Shown here piece after piece: positions 48,324-62,349 of a stretch of 64,000 nucleotides of DNA (position 1 is the first letter of the stretch; each line of letters begins with the position of its first letter). The stretch is from Chrysomallon squamiferum (lineage: Eukaryota; Mollusca; Gastropoda; Neomphalida; Peltospiridae), in NCBI GenBank assembly GCA_012295275.1, contig CM022665.1:33164022-33228021 (forward strand). Reading direction: 5' to 3'. A program made the position numbers and the translations under genes. The notes below the pieces were generated by a model. That model had not been told where the DNA came from. It ran no database searches and saw only the letters and a program-made list of their open reading frames with translations.

Positions 48324-48329
48324 AATAAA
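48324..48329 (+). terminator. Candidate poly-A signal of the globin gene
   Basis: AATAAA about 460 nt past the globin stop codon. Confidence 0.4.
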
Positions 48330-48969
48330 CTTCATGTCACCTATGTCATGAGGATCATTGATGGGTATTTGAATACTGAATTCCAGGAACAACTACTATA
48401 ACGTCAAGTATAACAGAACTCATTTGTATATGACAAATACAAAGACTTTTCTGGCTTTCTAGTTCTTCTCAGACATAATGTAAATGTGTATAATTATCTG
48501 GATATACATGGGGTTTTATTCAGTAGCACATATAAAAAGTGTATAAACGGACATACTAATAAATAGACAAAAATACAAATACATTAAAAATACCAGTCTT
48601 TAAAAATAATAAAATATAAAGAATAATGTGTCAAGACAGTGATGACATGTGGGCAATGATAATATCCTTTATTTCACAGATACTTTTTTCCTCAGTGAGC
48701 GATTTTAGGTCAATGATTTGCTTAGGTTATCAAGAGGCTCTTCACTGTCACACTTTCTTATCAGCAAAGGTTAATTTTTAAAAATTAAATAAAACAATCG
48801 TGTATGTATATGAATATATTTAAACTGTTTGTTCATGACAGTTGTCTTTGAATCACATATAAAACTGAGAATGTTTGTGAACACTTTCCCACAAAGAACA
48901 AAGTCCAGAATAGCAGAGTAAAACCAAACTTGTTTTCTTGTATAATTTGCCATATCATCACCATTGTGT

Positions 48970-49612
48970 CGATGGAGTGGAGTATGTGGTCAGTGTCTGC
49001 CTGTCAGAGTACGTGTGTCTGTTTATCTGTGTGTCCGAAGTTGTCTCTATGTTTCTGAGTGTGTTTGTATGTCTGTTGATCTACTGGTCTGAGTATACTT
49101 TTGTCTACATGTGTTTCATCTGTGTACGAGTCTCTGCGTGCTATGTTGGTGTGTGGGTGCATGTATTCGTTCGGGGGGGGCAGTGTATGAATGTTGGTTT
49201 GGTGGTCCGAGCTTGTTGTCTGTTGTATGTGCGACATAGCACAACACAAATCGCACTGTGCTGTGCTGATATTGGGTCTCTATTCTTGTTGTGTTGTGTT
49301 GTGTTTCATGTATCGTAGAGTGGAGTATGTGGTCAGTGTATGTTTGTCTGTTTATCTGTGTCCGAAGTTGTCTCTATGTTTCCGAGTGTTTTTGTATGTC
49401 TGTTGATCTACTGGTCTGAGTATATTGTTGTGTGTGTGTTTCGTCTATGTGCGAGTGTCTGCATGTTATGTTTGGTGTGTGGGTGTATGTATTCGTTCGG
49501 GGAGGTGTGTATATGAATGTTGGTTTTTGTGGTCCAAGCTCATTGCGTGTTTTATGTGCGACATAGCACAACACAAATCGCACTGTGCTGTGCTGTCTTG
49601 TGCATCTCTCTG
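48970..49612. repeat. Two tandem copies of a 343-bp GT-rich unit
   Basis: The unit from about 48970 recurs at about 49313 with few differences, shown by 'gagtggagtatgtggtcagt' (48975 and 49318), 'ctgttgatctactggtctga' and 'gcgacatagcacaacacaaa' in both. The second copy fades after about 49610. Composition is G/T-rich on the plus strand, unlike the surroundings. The open frames across it on both strands reflect this composition, not a gene. Confidence 0.85.
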
Positions 49613-49739
49613 ACGTCTGTGCTCTTGCCGTGTAGCTGTTTCCTTTGTGTGTGTGGGTTTGCAATGTTTTATATTGTGTCTGTATTATTGTTGTGTTGTG
49701 ATTTGTGTTGGGCCTAATATGTGGTGTCAACATCTTTGC

Positions 49740-52700
49740 AAGATGGTTCCTTTCCAGTACTCATCCTGACCATCCTTCCTTCATCTTGGTGGTCTTCCTG
49801 TAGATCACTTCTCTTTTTATCTTCCCAGGTGGTGATATGCAATGTCCATTGGTTATCTACTAATGCATTCTACTGATGTACCAGATCTTATAACCTGTGT
49901 GACCTTTGTTTTCTCTCTTATATATTATAGATAGATAGGTAGATACACAAATATTAGAATACAGAGAATAACTGATTACTGTCTTTGGATATCACCTTTA
50001 TCTTGAGAAGGTTAGAATATGGTACCCATGTACACACTCACACAGATATGTAAATAACAAGTATAGGCTATATATTTGACAAGAAATTTATGTGGTCATT
50101 ATTATCATGCCACAATGTGCCATGTACATTGATTGGTAGATATATATATTCTGTAGGAATTATTGCTTCTTTTTCTTATTTACCTCTTCCTTCTACATCT
50201 TATCACCTTGACATGCATTAGAAAACATATTTTATTTTAGAGTGAACTAACAAGTTCTGATCTGATCCTTCTTAGAAAGTGAAATTATTATTTCTATATT
50301 TTTAAAATTATTATTATTAATATTATTATTGCTGTGTTGTTGATATTAATATTTTTATTAACATTAATATTTCTACTATTATTAGTATTGCTGCTACTGC
50401 TACAATTACTACTATTATTATTTATTTAAATTTATGAATTCTTTTTATAAACAATCCATAAACATTAAACTATTTTAATATTGTTATGTGTTCATCATCA
50501 TCATCATCATATCCATCATCTGTATTTAACATTTTTATATTAATATGATGTTAAAAAGTATGTTACAACAAATTCTGTTACAATAGGTACTTTTATGATT
50601 TTATAATATGTATTTATTGCTTCATTACGTGCAGTAATAAATTTTTAAAGCTATAATTTTTAGTATTGGAAAATATTTAATACAGAACTAAGAAAGAGCA
50701 AGATTCAACTCCTATACTGTTAGTTAATAAAAGGATAAAGAAATGAGATTTTACACACATTTTTAATCTTTTATTCACGTGGTCATTTGTACATACAGTT
50801 AAGGACCATTCAAATAATGAAAAAGAAAATACTCCAACACTTCTTAATTTCAATTATTAGGTTATGTTTGTAAACATCTTTCAAAGCATACATATCATGC
50901 TCTTAGATAAACCAATCATGGGTCCAACTTCTACAAGAAAGGTGTGCTGAAGAGGATGGATCGATCCTAGGATCTATGCCTCAACCATAATGCTATAGCC
51001 TAAACATTCATCTATAAAAATATAAATACATAAATGTAACATTTTGTTTTTGATGTAAATGGATATACACAATATGAAGTAATGTTATTATTCCTCTGTG
51101 TTTTAGATTTTAGATTTCATTGTGTTAATTTAGCAGCACTGTTAAACAGATTTGAACATTATTAACAGAAATTGCCCTATATAAGTTTTATTTATTTAGT
51201 ATTTATTTATCATGAAATTCATCAATAAAAAATAACATGAATAACTGAAAATATCGACATATTTTCAGTGTTATAATAATTATAATAAATTATTATTTAT
51301 GGTGAACTGATCATTGATCAGTATAAAGAAGAATAAAATTACATCAGGAGCACTAGTAGTTAATTTAAACAAAAAATTAAATATATATACATATATATAT
51401 ATAAAGTAAAAAAAAAAATACAAAAAAATACAAAAAATAAATAAAACTCATTCATACATGTATATCATATATATTCCAGCCCTAAATAGGAGATACCTAT
51501 ATTATCTATTCTTATACTAAAGTAATTTCATCTTGAAACTTATATTACTGTTTACGTTATTGTAATTTAATGAAAGTTCAGTAATTCAGACATTTCAGTG
51601 AAATGATTTTCATTTCTGTTATTATAACCTATTTCAAAATGAAAAGTTATCTAAGCATTAAGCTATCCTTTTAATCACTAGCTTCAAAAAGAAATGGAAC
51701 AAAATTCCTTTATAATGTTCCTATCCTAATTTAGCTATTTCACTTTAAATACAAGATAAAATGAACTAGACTTTCATCCACTTAAATTAATCAAGAAATG
51801 TTTCAAATACTTTCCAAAAGCCTATGATAAAAATATCTGAATACAACAGACAAATCAGAATAAACAAACTGAAATTTAATAAATAATTCAACTGAAACTT
51901 CCACTTGTAACATTATTCTCTGTTTCCTCCGATTCACAACTGGTTCATCAAAGAAAGTGGTTTGGGCATCAGTTAATCTATGGGAAGGTAACTATAAAAA
52001 AATGTTTCTGCTAAATGATAAAAATTACATACAGATTCTTTTGTTGTACCATTATGTACATATTTCATTAATAACAGCTTTAATTTTTATTTTTCCTATT
52101 TCAAATGTTCATTTTCCAAATGGATATAAAAATACTATTCAATCGTTTTTTCGACTAATTGATGAATTATTCATTACTAACTTGTACACTGTCATGAATA
52201 TTTACTCAGTTTCCTTTTAGTTCCAATCCTTATGTGATCAGATGTAAGATATAAGAATATACATGCGTGGCTGTGACATTGAACAAATATTACTATTAAA
52301 AATGGTTCTTGGTTTTCCCATAAAATTTATCATAATGCATCTCATTATTCAGGTCTGTTAAGATGAATGGAACTGTCAAGGAGTTGTTAATATTAACATA
52401 CTATTGCTATTGACTTTAGAAAAATATGCAACAACGTGGACAAAATGTTTCATTGGCTTCATAAACATAAAATGGTACAAAGTAGGCTTTATTGATAGAA
52501 TATTTAAATAATAAATAAATAATAAAAAATACAAACCAAAGTATGAAAATAAAGAGAAACTTAATTCATGTTATAATTATAAAGTGTTGCTTTATATAAA
52601 ATAAAAAAACGACAAACATCTGAATATATAAACTGAATCTAGCATTGCTAATTAAATATAAACAACAGTATATTATTGTAAAAGCTGTAAAGACATCAGC

Positions 52701-53553
52701 TGACCAACTGTTGATCAGAAACTGCAAATAGAAACTATAAATAAATACTGAGCATCTTAAATCAATATTTAAATAAAATCCACTTTTTACACACAAAAAA
52801 GAAAATATTTTAACCAAGTATTCAATCTGGGAAGTATTTGGGATAAACTAATACATAATATTTCTGTTTTATATTGAATTTCTTTAGGAGATAATTTTAC
52901 AAATGCATTACTTAACTTTGATTTTAAGAAACATTCATATACAATCAGTTAGCAGCTCAAAGGAATACCAAATATCAGTTTTAACAGAAAATACAGCTTT
53001 TAGTAATTTCCATAAGATGAAATCCTTAAAATTTTATTAACTACATTTGATAACATTCTATTTTTGTTATGGTTATTCTTTAGTAGTGGTAAAACAAAGT
53101 GTCAAATCCAGATTCACAGCAACATTTGTTATTTAATACACTTTATACCAATTTCATCCTGAATAATGGTTGTTGCACTTTATTACTGGAAAATACAAAT
53201 ATAAATTAAAAGAAATAATTTTGGTTATAATAAATAATGTTGTGTCAGTAAAGTCCAAAAATAAGAAAATTCATGATTTAATTTCACTTTATGTATCGTG
53301 AGATTTCAGGAGATGCTGTTTTTTAAAATTGTTTTTAATCTATATTTTAAGGGGTTGGTTAAACTAATAAAGGTCAAGAGTTATTTTTGAATTTATTTTA
53401 TAGGTTCTTTTTAATTGACTGGTTATTTAACTGTGGCTGGACACAAGCTCTGGCATATAATTTATTTTGAAATTTACCTGTAACAATAAATCACAATATA
53501 TTAAATAATAATAGTGACTTGAATCATTCTTACCAGTTAATACAATGTCAGAT
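49740..53553. other. AT-rich intergenic region between the globin and RNF8-like genes
   Basis: Contains ATT and ATC runs (about 50308-50510), (AT)n near 51380-51402 and otherwise unremarkable AT-rich DNA. The end below 53553 should be the RNF8-like 3' untranslated region; a minus-strand AATAAA lies at 53392-53397. Confidence 0.5.
53392..53397 (-). terminator. Candidate poly-A signal of the RNF8-like gene
   Basis: AATAAA on the minus strand (TTTATT on plus), about 160 nt past the TGA stop. Confidence 0.45.
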
Positions 53554-56500
53554 TCAACCATGGTAAGGATCACTGTCATCAGTGCTGCTGTTAGAAGTAT
53601 CACCATCTCTGTAACTATCTTCATCTCTAATATCACTCTCAATAACAAGTGGAGGAGGGACAGGTCCTCTTGAGATGACAGCTGTGTTATGGCGGCTGGC
53701 TCTACCATGGGTTTGACTCCGCCCTCTAACCCGTCTTCTATCTCTTAAACCAGATCTTCCTGGTCTTGATGTTTTATTGTCTTCATCAAATATAGCCTGC
53801 TCCTCTTAAAACAAAACAGCAACAAAGACAATAAATTACATAACCACATTTAATGTGTTGATTTTACCAGCTGAGAATATGGTAATGTACAAGCTTTACA
53901 TATCTGCATCAACATTATATCATGACTCAATGCAGACACCATTGTATACAAGGATTGAAAACTATCGTAAGATGAAGTTGTTATCATTGCAACAACAAAA
54001 TGCAGTTAAGTTCAAAAGTAACACTGATGATGTAAAACACAAAATATCATAGGTAGCTGTTAAATTATAAATTAATTTTTAAAATGTTATTTGTATCTCT
54101 ACAAACATCTGCTATTAATAAAACATGACAATATAATGATACTTCTTATAGATCAGTAGGTAAAATATCATAGGTAGCTGTTAAATTATAAATTAATTTT
54201 TAAAATTTTGTTTGTACCTCTACAAACATCTGCTATTAATAAAACATGACAATATAATGATACTTCTTATAGATCAGTAGGTATACAGAAATGGTAAATA
54301 CAATTATCTGTTCATTATTGCTATGAGAATAAATTACTAATGTCACTGTCATATGTATCAGATATTTTTTTTTTTTTTTTTTATCTTGGTTTATATGACA
54401 TGAATCTACACAAAGAGAAAATACTTCATTTTCATTGTACTGCTTTATACTAATCAGGAAATACTGAACTAGAAAGAAGTAACCCAATCAACGGTGTACA
54501 CAAAATATTCATATCAAGTACATTTGAAAGACAAAATTTGTTAATTATAACCAAAACAGATGTTAACTAAATATTTTAATTTTAGACTGTTATGTACTGC
54601 ACACCACACCTTTCCTAATCTCAATTAACTCTCTTCGTTTTTCTTTCATCTCACTACTTAGATGTTCTGTCATAGTGTCAATGTAGCTGTCAAGAACAAT
54701 TGACCTCATGAATGATGTTACTTTTGATCTGCAGACTGGGCATTCCTTTTTTCTCTTCATCCAGTTGTTAATACACAGTGCACAGAAAGAATGTGAACAG
54801 TTCAGAGATGTTGCCTACAAATGAAGTATAATTATGTTTACTGTTAATATTGACCAAGTTTGTTGTCTATGCTGTTATATATTCTATTTTTAAATATAAT
54901 GTAAGACATTAATACTTTATTAAACAGATGAGTATATGAAAGAATAAACTAAAAAGAAATAATATACTCACATGAATTCAAATATACCCACTGACAAAAC
55001 CATGATATAAATTAAATTAATTTCATTATAAATTATGTAATGATTGATCTTATACAAGTATCTTTTCTAAGAAAGTAAAAATTGTAAACAATCACTTCCT
55101 AGAGAATCTGAGCCTAAAATGTAGATGGAGATTAAAACAGTCAAACCTTTGGCTGGAGTAGCCTTAAATATGTCAGACATTGTTATATCCCTCTCTAACA
55201 TTCATGAAAGCTGTTTTAACCAAATCATATGAGATTGAAAGTAAAAAAGATTTTATTTAATCATGAAGGAAACTGCTTGCCATGCAACAGGCTACTTTTT
55301 TAAAAATTATTAGACCAGGAAAAAATGTTATGACATTTAAAATAAAGTTATCTAGTGTTTGTATACCTGAACAAACAGTTCATTACAAATACTACACTGC
55401 AGCTCTTTTTCCATGAGTTCAGCAAATTTACTCAGGATATCTTCTCGAGCCTGGAGAACACTTTCTTTTTGCTTTTCACTTTCAGCCTTGGTGTCTCTGA
55501 GCTGATTTTCTAATGCTTTCTGTTCCAATTCCTTCTTTACAATAACCTTCTCAAGCTGCTCCTGTATATAATCAAATATTTTCATGGTTAGTAAAAACAA
55601 ACTTATATGAAAACATAGATCTTTTGTTTATTTAACAAATTTTAAGCTATATTTCACTGGTTCTAATGTCTAAAAAATTAATTTCCCTTGATTTCAAACT
55701 GAATATAAGCAAGTTATATAATGTAACTGTTGCATTTTGTATGCAGTTTATTCCTAAAGATACAAAAAAATTAAAAAGTGTTTATCTTGACTGCTATAAA
55801 AAGGAATATCAATATTACTTTTTGGTATAACAGTTCACTTTCCAATAATTTATCTTTTTCTTCTAGTGCTTTTGTCTTTTCATTCTGCAGCCTCTCTTCC
55901 ACCTGCTGTTTTTCTGAAAGAAGTGATTCCCGCTGAATTTTCAAATAATTCATTAACTCGTTCTCACGATGTTTTAACTGCTTCTCCAGTTCTTCACGAA
56001 TTAACTTTTCTGTTTCTCCTTTCTCTTTTAATAAAGCTTCCTAAAATTTGTTGAAATTATGAACTTCTGTAATGTGCAATACATGTCTCACCACACAAAT
56101 AGTAGGGGTATAATGACAGATTTAACTATCAATGGACTGTTAATGTTAATGACTTGATAGCAATACATTGATAGAAAATGGTATTATTTTTGGTGATAGT
56201 TTTGATATTTTAAATAATTTAAAGCAGTCAATCAATACAAACAGAAGTGAACAAAAATAGAAAACAAACAATAACAACAACAATAGTAATAATGAAATAT
56301 CGATTTCCTTTAATATCAGAACACAGCTTTATGTCACTTTTGTTTAATTTTGTTTGACCATGGCAGTATCAGTTGCAGAACCACATCATGAAGATTAAAG
56401 TTAATTAAACACTCTTCATTAAGAGTGTTAAACCAAAGTGACAAAATAAATAGCTTGATTATTTATTTTAATATTTTTCATTTCATTTGTTAGAAACATG

Positions 56501-58873
56501 CTTATAATCCTATAGTTTCATAGATAAAATAAAGTTTTTTTGTTAACTCCTAAAAGTAATAATAATGCACAAAATGTCCTGAGCAAGTATGCAGAAGGGT
56601 CATATATATTTTAATTAAATATAAATTTATTAAATACTTTATATTCAGATATAAAACAGTTACATTTTTTAAGCACATTATAATATAACTAACCTGTTTC
56701 CTTATCATTTCCTCTTTCAACTTTTCTTCCTGCTTCTTCAGTTCACTTAAAACTGCAGCCTGAGCTTCTCGTTCCTGTTTCTCCTTATTTAATTCCTTCA
56801 GCATTTGTATCTGTTCCTCTTCTTTTTTCTTTAACTCTTCTTGCATCTCTAACATCTGCTCCTGAATTTTTCTCATTTCTTCAGCATGTTGTTCTCCATT
56901 CTCCTTCACCTGGTCTTTATATTTCTTGTATGGGGATTTTCCATCCACACAATCACGTGAATGTTCTGGGTTTTTATTAATACAGTTCTTTATTGTTTGT
57001 AAACTAGGAATTTGACATTTAAGTTCTGACTGTGTAGATTTGTTTTCATTTTCACCATCAGGGTACTGTGATTTCAACTGTTTTGAATTAGGTTCCCATT
57101 CATTTGATAATTTTCTTTTCTTGCGTTTCACTTTTACTGATGGATAAAATATGTAAACAAATTCCGGTACTTTTGATGGGGAGGTGGATGTACCTAGTTG
57201 TACCATGTCACCCTCTGAAAGTTTTCGACATTCCTGAGAGATCAGTTTTACACCATTTACAAAAACACCATTTAAACTCTGTAAAATTAAAAAGTATATA
57301 TTTAAACAAAAATACAGACTGTTACACCACATGCAAATACCTTTTTAAATGTTTTAGGTCTGTAACTACAAACAGATGTAAAACATTAAAATACTTAATT
57401 TTTTTTTCTTTTATCCTTAATCAGTTAATGGATCATAAATGACTGAGATTTTACAAAACAAAGAAAAATGGACAACATAACAAATCCTACTACAATTACC
57501 TTCAAGTTCAAACTTAAAAATGCAGTGGTATATTTCTCATATATACAACAGCCAAAACATTCGTGACTGTACTAACAAATTAATATGCTTGAAATTTGAC
57601 ACAAATATCATCAGCATGAACTTTACTGGTAACAGATAAATCTCAAAATATTTTTAGTGCTAATTATATAAATGATACACTATTGTTCTAAATTAACCTT
57701 ATTATCAGTTATGGTCCATGAAGAATCAGGATTTCTTTTGAGAGTACAGTGACATCTTGAAATCATAGCAGATAACAAACAATGTGTAACTTCTGGTGAA
57801 CGACCAATTGTTACCTGAAAAATAAAATAACAATATTTATAATTCATTCAGTAATAACTGTGAACAATGGATAACTTCTTTATTCAGATTTTCTTTTTTC
57901 TATTTTTTTCTCCAATCATTATTATTTTAAATTAAGGGCAAATTTACATTGATCTCATGAGATACTAAAATAGACTGCACATTTACTGTAGGCCTGTTTG
58001 TCACAAGAAAGTAGTACACAATGCAATTATTTGGACAATATGGACTCCCAGTTCTGAAATAATTAAATTATTGTATGATGCATCTGTGGTACAAGACTTT
58101 GGTAATTTTACAGCTTAGTTATGCCACCTTGTTGGCAAAGGTTTTACTCAAAAAGAAATTATGATTTTTATTGTTTATTGCCAATGCAGATATAAAAAGT
58201 CATAGAAAACTGAATAAATACACTTTAGCTTGTCACACTTGTCAAATTAAACAATTTTGTTCTTTCTTGGTATCTCTGACAACATTTTTTTTTTTTTTTT
58301 AAATTGGAGATTTGTCATGCAAAATTTGTTTTATTCAGTTTAAGATGATCTTTTTATACCTCTATTAGCATTTAAAATAAATGATAAAAAAGAAAATCTG
58401 TAGTAAAATACAGATTAGAACTGTTAGATATAAGATGCAACTGCAAGATTACCAAAGATTTGTCTGTTGTCATTACGATTATCATATTTATTATTTTCAT
58501 ATAACTGTATTATAATTATGTGTATAATAATAATGTATTATATAAAATATATTAAAACAATATTCGACTGTTACTGTATGGTTAGCTTACAAACTTAAAA
58601 TTAGTCTTCCAAAGATGATGTATAAAATGATATAATTATTTTAACTGTCACTTTTTAATGCATAGACAGATACTCAATTATTAATTTATATCATAATTCA
58701 TGACGAATCTCAACGAGTCATTCTCAAAAATTACGACAAAATGATCTTATTCGATTTAAGTGGGTTTAACTGTTCCTTTTAGAAACTACCTGCTCTTTTT
58801 CCAAAAAAAGATGACGATATTTTTTCACATGTTCACCAATTCGTTGTAAACAAGGTAAATATTCAGTAGCCAT
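53554..58873 (-). CDS. RNF8: RNF8-like E3 ubiquitin ligase with FHA, coiled-coil and RING domains, 552 aa
   Basis: Seven exons on the minus strand, all in phase: 58873-58790, 57814-57698, 57278-56694, 56040-55819, 55561-55367, 54814-54610 and 53804-53554. RNF8 binds phosphorylated MDC1 at DNA breaks through its FHA domain and ubiquitylates histones with UBC13. The FHA domain (about 29-100) has GR (32-33), SRCH (S47 and H50) and NG...N (70-75), closely matching vertebrate RNF8. A linker with KRKKRK-type basic residues follows, then a long Glu/Lys/Gln coiled coil (about 185-385), then a C3HC4 RING with C392, C395, C407, H409, C412, C415, C426 and C429. The tail is Arg-rich, then acidic. Length exceeds human RNF8 (485 aa), mainly in the coiled coil and tail. 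An in-frame ATG at 58954 could add 27 residues; I prefer 58873 because the extension does not look conserved. Confidence 0.93.
54041..54282. repeat. 121-bp tandem duplication in the last RNF8 intron
   Basis: 54041-54161 and 54162-54282 are almost identical, with only a handful of differences (for example 'aatgttatttgtatctc' against 'aattttgtttgtacctc'). The unit has no gene or known repeat. Near identity suggests a recent duplication. Confidence 0.92.
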
Positions 58874-59110
58874 TGAATATAAATATTTGCACGATATATT
58901 ACATACTAAACATAAAGTGAAACACTCTTCCGCTAAAGCGAAGCAAGCTAACATTTATAACTTTCACGTCAAAGAGTTATTGTTTGGTTAACCGAACGAG
59001 TCATCATGGGAGATAACTCTGTAACACAATACAGTATTTGCTAATGTTTTTACCCCCTTTCAGGTCGAGCATCTACCACGAGCAGTATCTTTTAATTAAC
59101 CCCACGCCAC
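58874..59110. promoter_or_regulatory. CpG-containing 5' region of the RNF8-like gene
   Basis: Immediately upstream of the RNF8 start, CpGs are more frequent (58921-59110), with a small palindromic GGTTAACC at about 58986-58993. This is the likely promoter and 5' untranslated region. No partner gene starts on the plus strand as far as I can see. Confidence 0.4.
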
Positions 59111-59239
59111 TTGTCTTGCAAAAGTTATTTTGTTTTGCTAAAAATGTATTTACTTTTTCACTTTGCTTATTTCATTTAGTTCTTTAGCAAAATACAACTT
59201 ATCAACGTACCAACAGAATAATGCTTTTTCATCGAAAAA

Positions 59240-59450
59240 TATTTTCGAAGATTATGAAATTTAGACGTTATTTTGGCCAAGACTAGACAATCTCCAGACA
59301 TCAATCCTGTAGAGAATTTGTGGTAAATATTCAAGTCCAAACGGACTTTAATGTCAGAAATCAACATTTTTTATTTATAGCACTTAAGCAAGAATGGAAC
59401 AAATTGAAACTAATTTCTGAAGCTTTTTGACAGCATCATTAATACAATCA
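59240..59450 (+). pseudogene. Small Tc1-like transposase scrap
   Basis: The plus strand reads SPDINPVENLW (59291-59323), the hallmark C-terminal catalytic motif of Tc1 transposases, then a stop, with degraded flanks that resemble the rest of the C-terminus. No upstream transposase is readable. Confidence 0.6.
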
Positions 59451-62349
59451 AACATTTTATTGATACTTGTAGAAAAAATAATTATTTAACTTTAGTTGTC
59501 AGTAAACATTGTTTTCATACAAGTTTAAATTCAATAAATTATTTTATTTCTACAAAAATGCATAATTGTTGAAAATATAATCTTTTGCAGGTGATGTTAT
59601 ATCACAATTTGTCATTCAGGTATCAAATTGTTCTGAAATGTGCACAATTTGTCATCCGTTCCTCACCAACATAATGCATTTTCTGGGTCAGCATATCTGT
59701 ATGAACCCTTCTATCTCCACATTATTTCTTTGTCTGAAAGGTGCTGATTTCACATTACATAGTCTTTTTGATAGTTCCATATAAATTATTAAACACTGAG
59801 ACCATATTTGTAGGATGAACATAGACATGCACATGCATGATAATTATAAATTAAGGAGCCATAAAAACATTTCCTGATTTGAGGATTACATTGCAATTTG
59901 TCACCCAAGAAAGATGACAAATCATGCAGGTTTAGTTTTAGGTCTGTTTTTTTTTTATATCTGTTTACAGCTATATTGATTCTTTTTAAAGATCTTTAAC
60001 CAAATGTTAATGTACATTTAACTTACTTAAAACTTTTTTCTTTTTTTTTAGTTTAAAGAAAAAGAAAAAAGAAAAAATGTTCTACTTAGTGCATTCAGTA
60101 ATGTATTTAATTACATTTATAGTGTTGTTTAGAATAAAATTTTCATGGTGAAACCTTTGGGTTCTTCCCCATCCCATCCACTTCCAGTGACTGGTCAAAT
60201 GAATTTTAGGTTTCCACTCAAATTACTAACATTTATATGATAATAAATAACTGATAAATATCTGACCTCCTTTTTTAATAAAAGTATTAGAAAGATTTTG
60301 AAATAAACAGCAGTTACATAATATGTAATGATATATTAAGATATGTGTTATGCATAGGTGAATAGACAGAAATGGAATATCTGTTTTGATATTGGGTGTC
60401 TTAGCTTGCCTGATGAGCTTGATTTGCATGATCAAACCTCCTTGTTAGATCTGATTACAGCTAGGTTTTTTTTATGTCTGAACCAGTTCTACACCAAATA
60501 CTAAAAGCCATATTCTCTCTTTCTCTCTCTCATCCAAGTCCCCTTGAAACTGGACACCCAATAAATAAGAATTTTTATTATATCACAATTTGTCATCTAA
60601 GCTAAACTGAAATTAGGTCCACCATGGAGCTTTGATTATGTGAACCAAGCACAATATGAAAGTTAAATCCCATCTCAGTGCATCAGATATGGCCTATTGA
60701 CCATGCACAATTATACTTTAATATATTATTGCACAATGTGAACATTTTAATTATAAAAAAGTGAAAATAACAAGACAAAAATCTGTTTTAAACCATTTAT
60801 TTTGGAATAATTTCACATAAAAATTAATATAGTTTAAATAGTTGCATTTACTGATTTTATAGAAAGGTTCTTTTCTTGTTCTGATATTTATTAATAATCA
60901 CCATATTAGATGTGCTCTTTTTGAAAATGAAAGAAAGACTATTTTTGAACATTTTAGCAATGATAAATAATATTTAATAAATGAAATATAAAACTGAATA
61001 TAATTCTCCCATTTCTGTAAAGGTATCAGTCAAGTTATAACTTTGTATTGATGTGGAAAATGTTGCATTATAAATATATATTTTATTAATAAAACAATAT
61101 CTTCCATGACGATGGATTGGGTTTGTTTTGTTGTTATTTTTCAGTGGGAGTATAAAATAATGTTAAATATTATTATCACATGTATTTTTTTGTTAGGTTA
61201 TTTGTTTTTCAAAGAAAGTTACTATGTTTTGGTTTCATTGTCAGCATTTCAATTTTTTTTGTTTTAAACATGCCTTTCATGAGTTTAAATATAATACATG
61301 AGACAATAACTGGTCATCACTCAACACTATATGAAAGCAGCATACAGTTAACCTATGTAAAATCACTATAACTGTAGTTATTTTTGTTATTTACAGTCAG
61401 GATGATCATTTCTCTGTCACTACAACTCACGCTGAACATAGACATTTTTTTACAGAGAATGCAAATTATATTGGAACTAAATTCTGAAGTAACCTTCAAC
61501 GAACGCTTCTCACACCCTGGAAAATCACACTTACATCAAACATATTGTTCTGAATGTTATTAATAAGGTCATCATCTTGGATTCTTAATGATCTTCAAAC
61601 TATCTTTTACATAGAAGACACAATTTCAGTGTGAAATGTACAATATTTATAAGGATTAAAATCATAACATTTTTATTATTAATTCAATTGTTATCATTCC
61701 TTTGATAATTTCCAGAAAGTACACAGCATCCATACCACATAAATTTTAACATTAATAAACCGGTATAGTGTCCAAAATTGTTATAAAAAAGAAACAACCA
61801 ATAAGAACATTGCCCAAAATGAAACCAGAAAAAATAATTCCTGCAACACGCATTACAATCAGAAAACATCGTCTATTAATGATTTAGTAGCAAAAATATA
61901 TAATGTATTGTGGAATTAACTTTGATATTAAAATATGCATCTAATTATAAACATTAACAACAGTAAGAAAATAATGATGGGCATTTCTATGATAAATATG
62001 GGAGAATGTTTGGTTATTATGATACAATATAACAAAATTCCAGAAAAACAATAAATCCAATGAAATAAATTCTGGGTACTTTTACATGCACAATGTACAA
62101 TTATGCCACTGATTCTAATTAGCTAACTCCTCAGATCTGTTTATTTCAACAAATTTGGTTTAGCTGTTGTATCTATATCATAACACCTTAGTGTTAAATA
62201 ATGGTTTGCTCCATTTTCTACCTTGGATTGATAGGCTCATCTGAACAAGAAATTGAAATTTGCAAAAAATAATACATGTCAGTATGAAATTCCCAGCTGG
62301 AATCTGATTCATGTGATGATAATTTTTTAACTTATGCAGCTGACTTTGT
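59451..62349. other. AT-rich intergenic region
   Basis: The motif CACAATTTGTCAT or a close variant occurs at about 59603, 59643, 59892 and 60584. An imperfect T-rich/A-rich fold-back lies at about 60026-60080. No gene, RNA gene or transposon body is recognised. Confidence 0.4.

Noticed and set aside
48938-49733. Several open frames of 60-126 codons on both strands
   Set aside because: They lie in a GT-rich tandem duplication; composition, not selection, keeps the frames open, and frames are open on both strands at once.
57104-57442. A 112-codon plus-strand open frame
   Set aside because: It is the antisense shadow of RNF8 exon 3 and its flanking intron.
60026-60080. T-rich/A-rich fold-back as a possible small RNA precursor
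   Set aside because: The stem is almost pure T against A with irregular pairing, which is common by chance in this composition.
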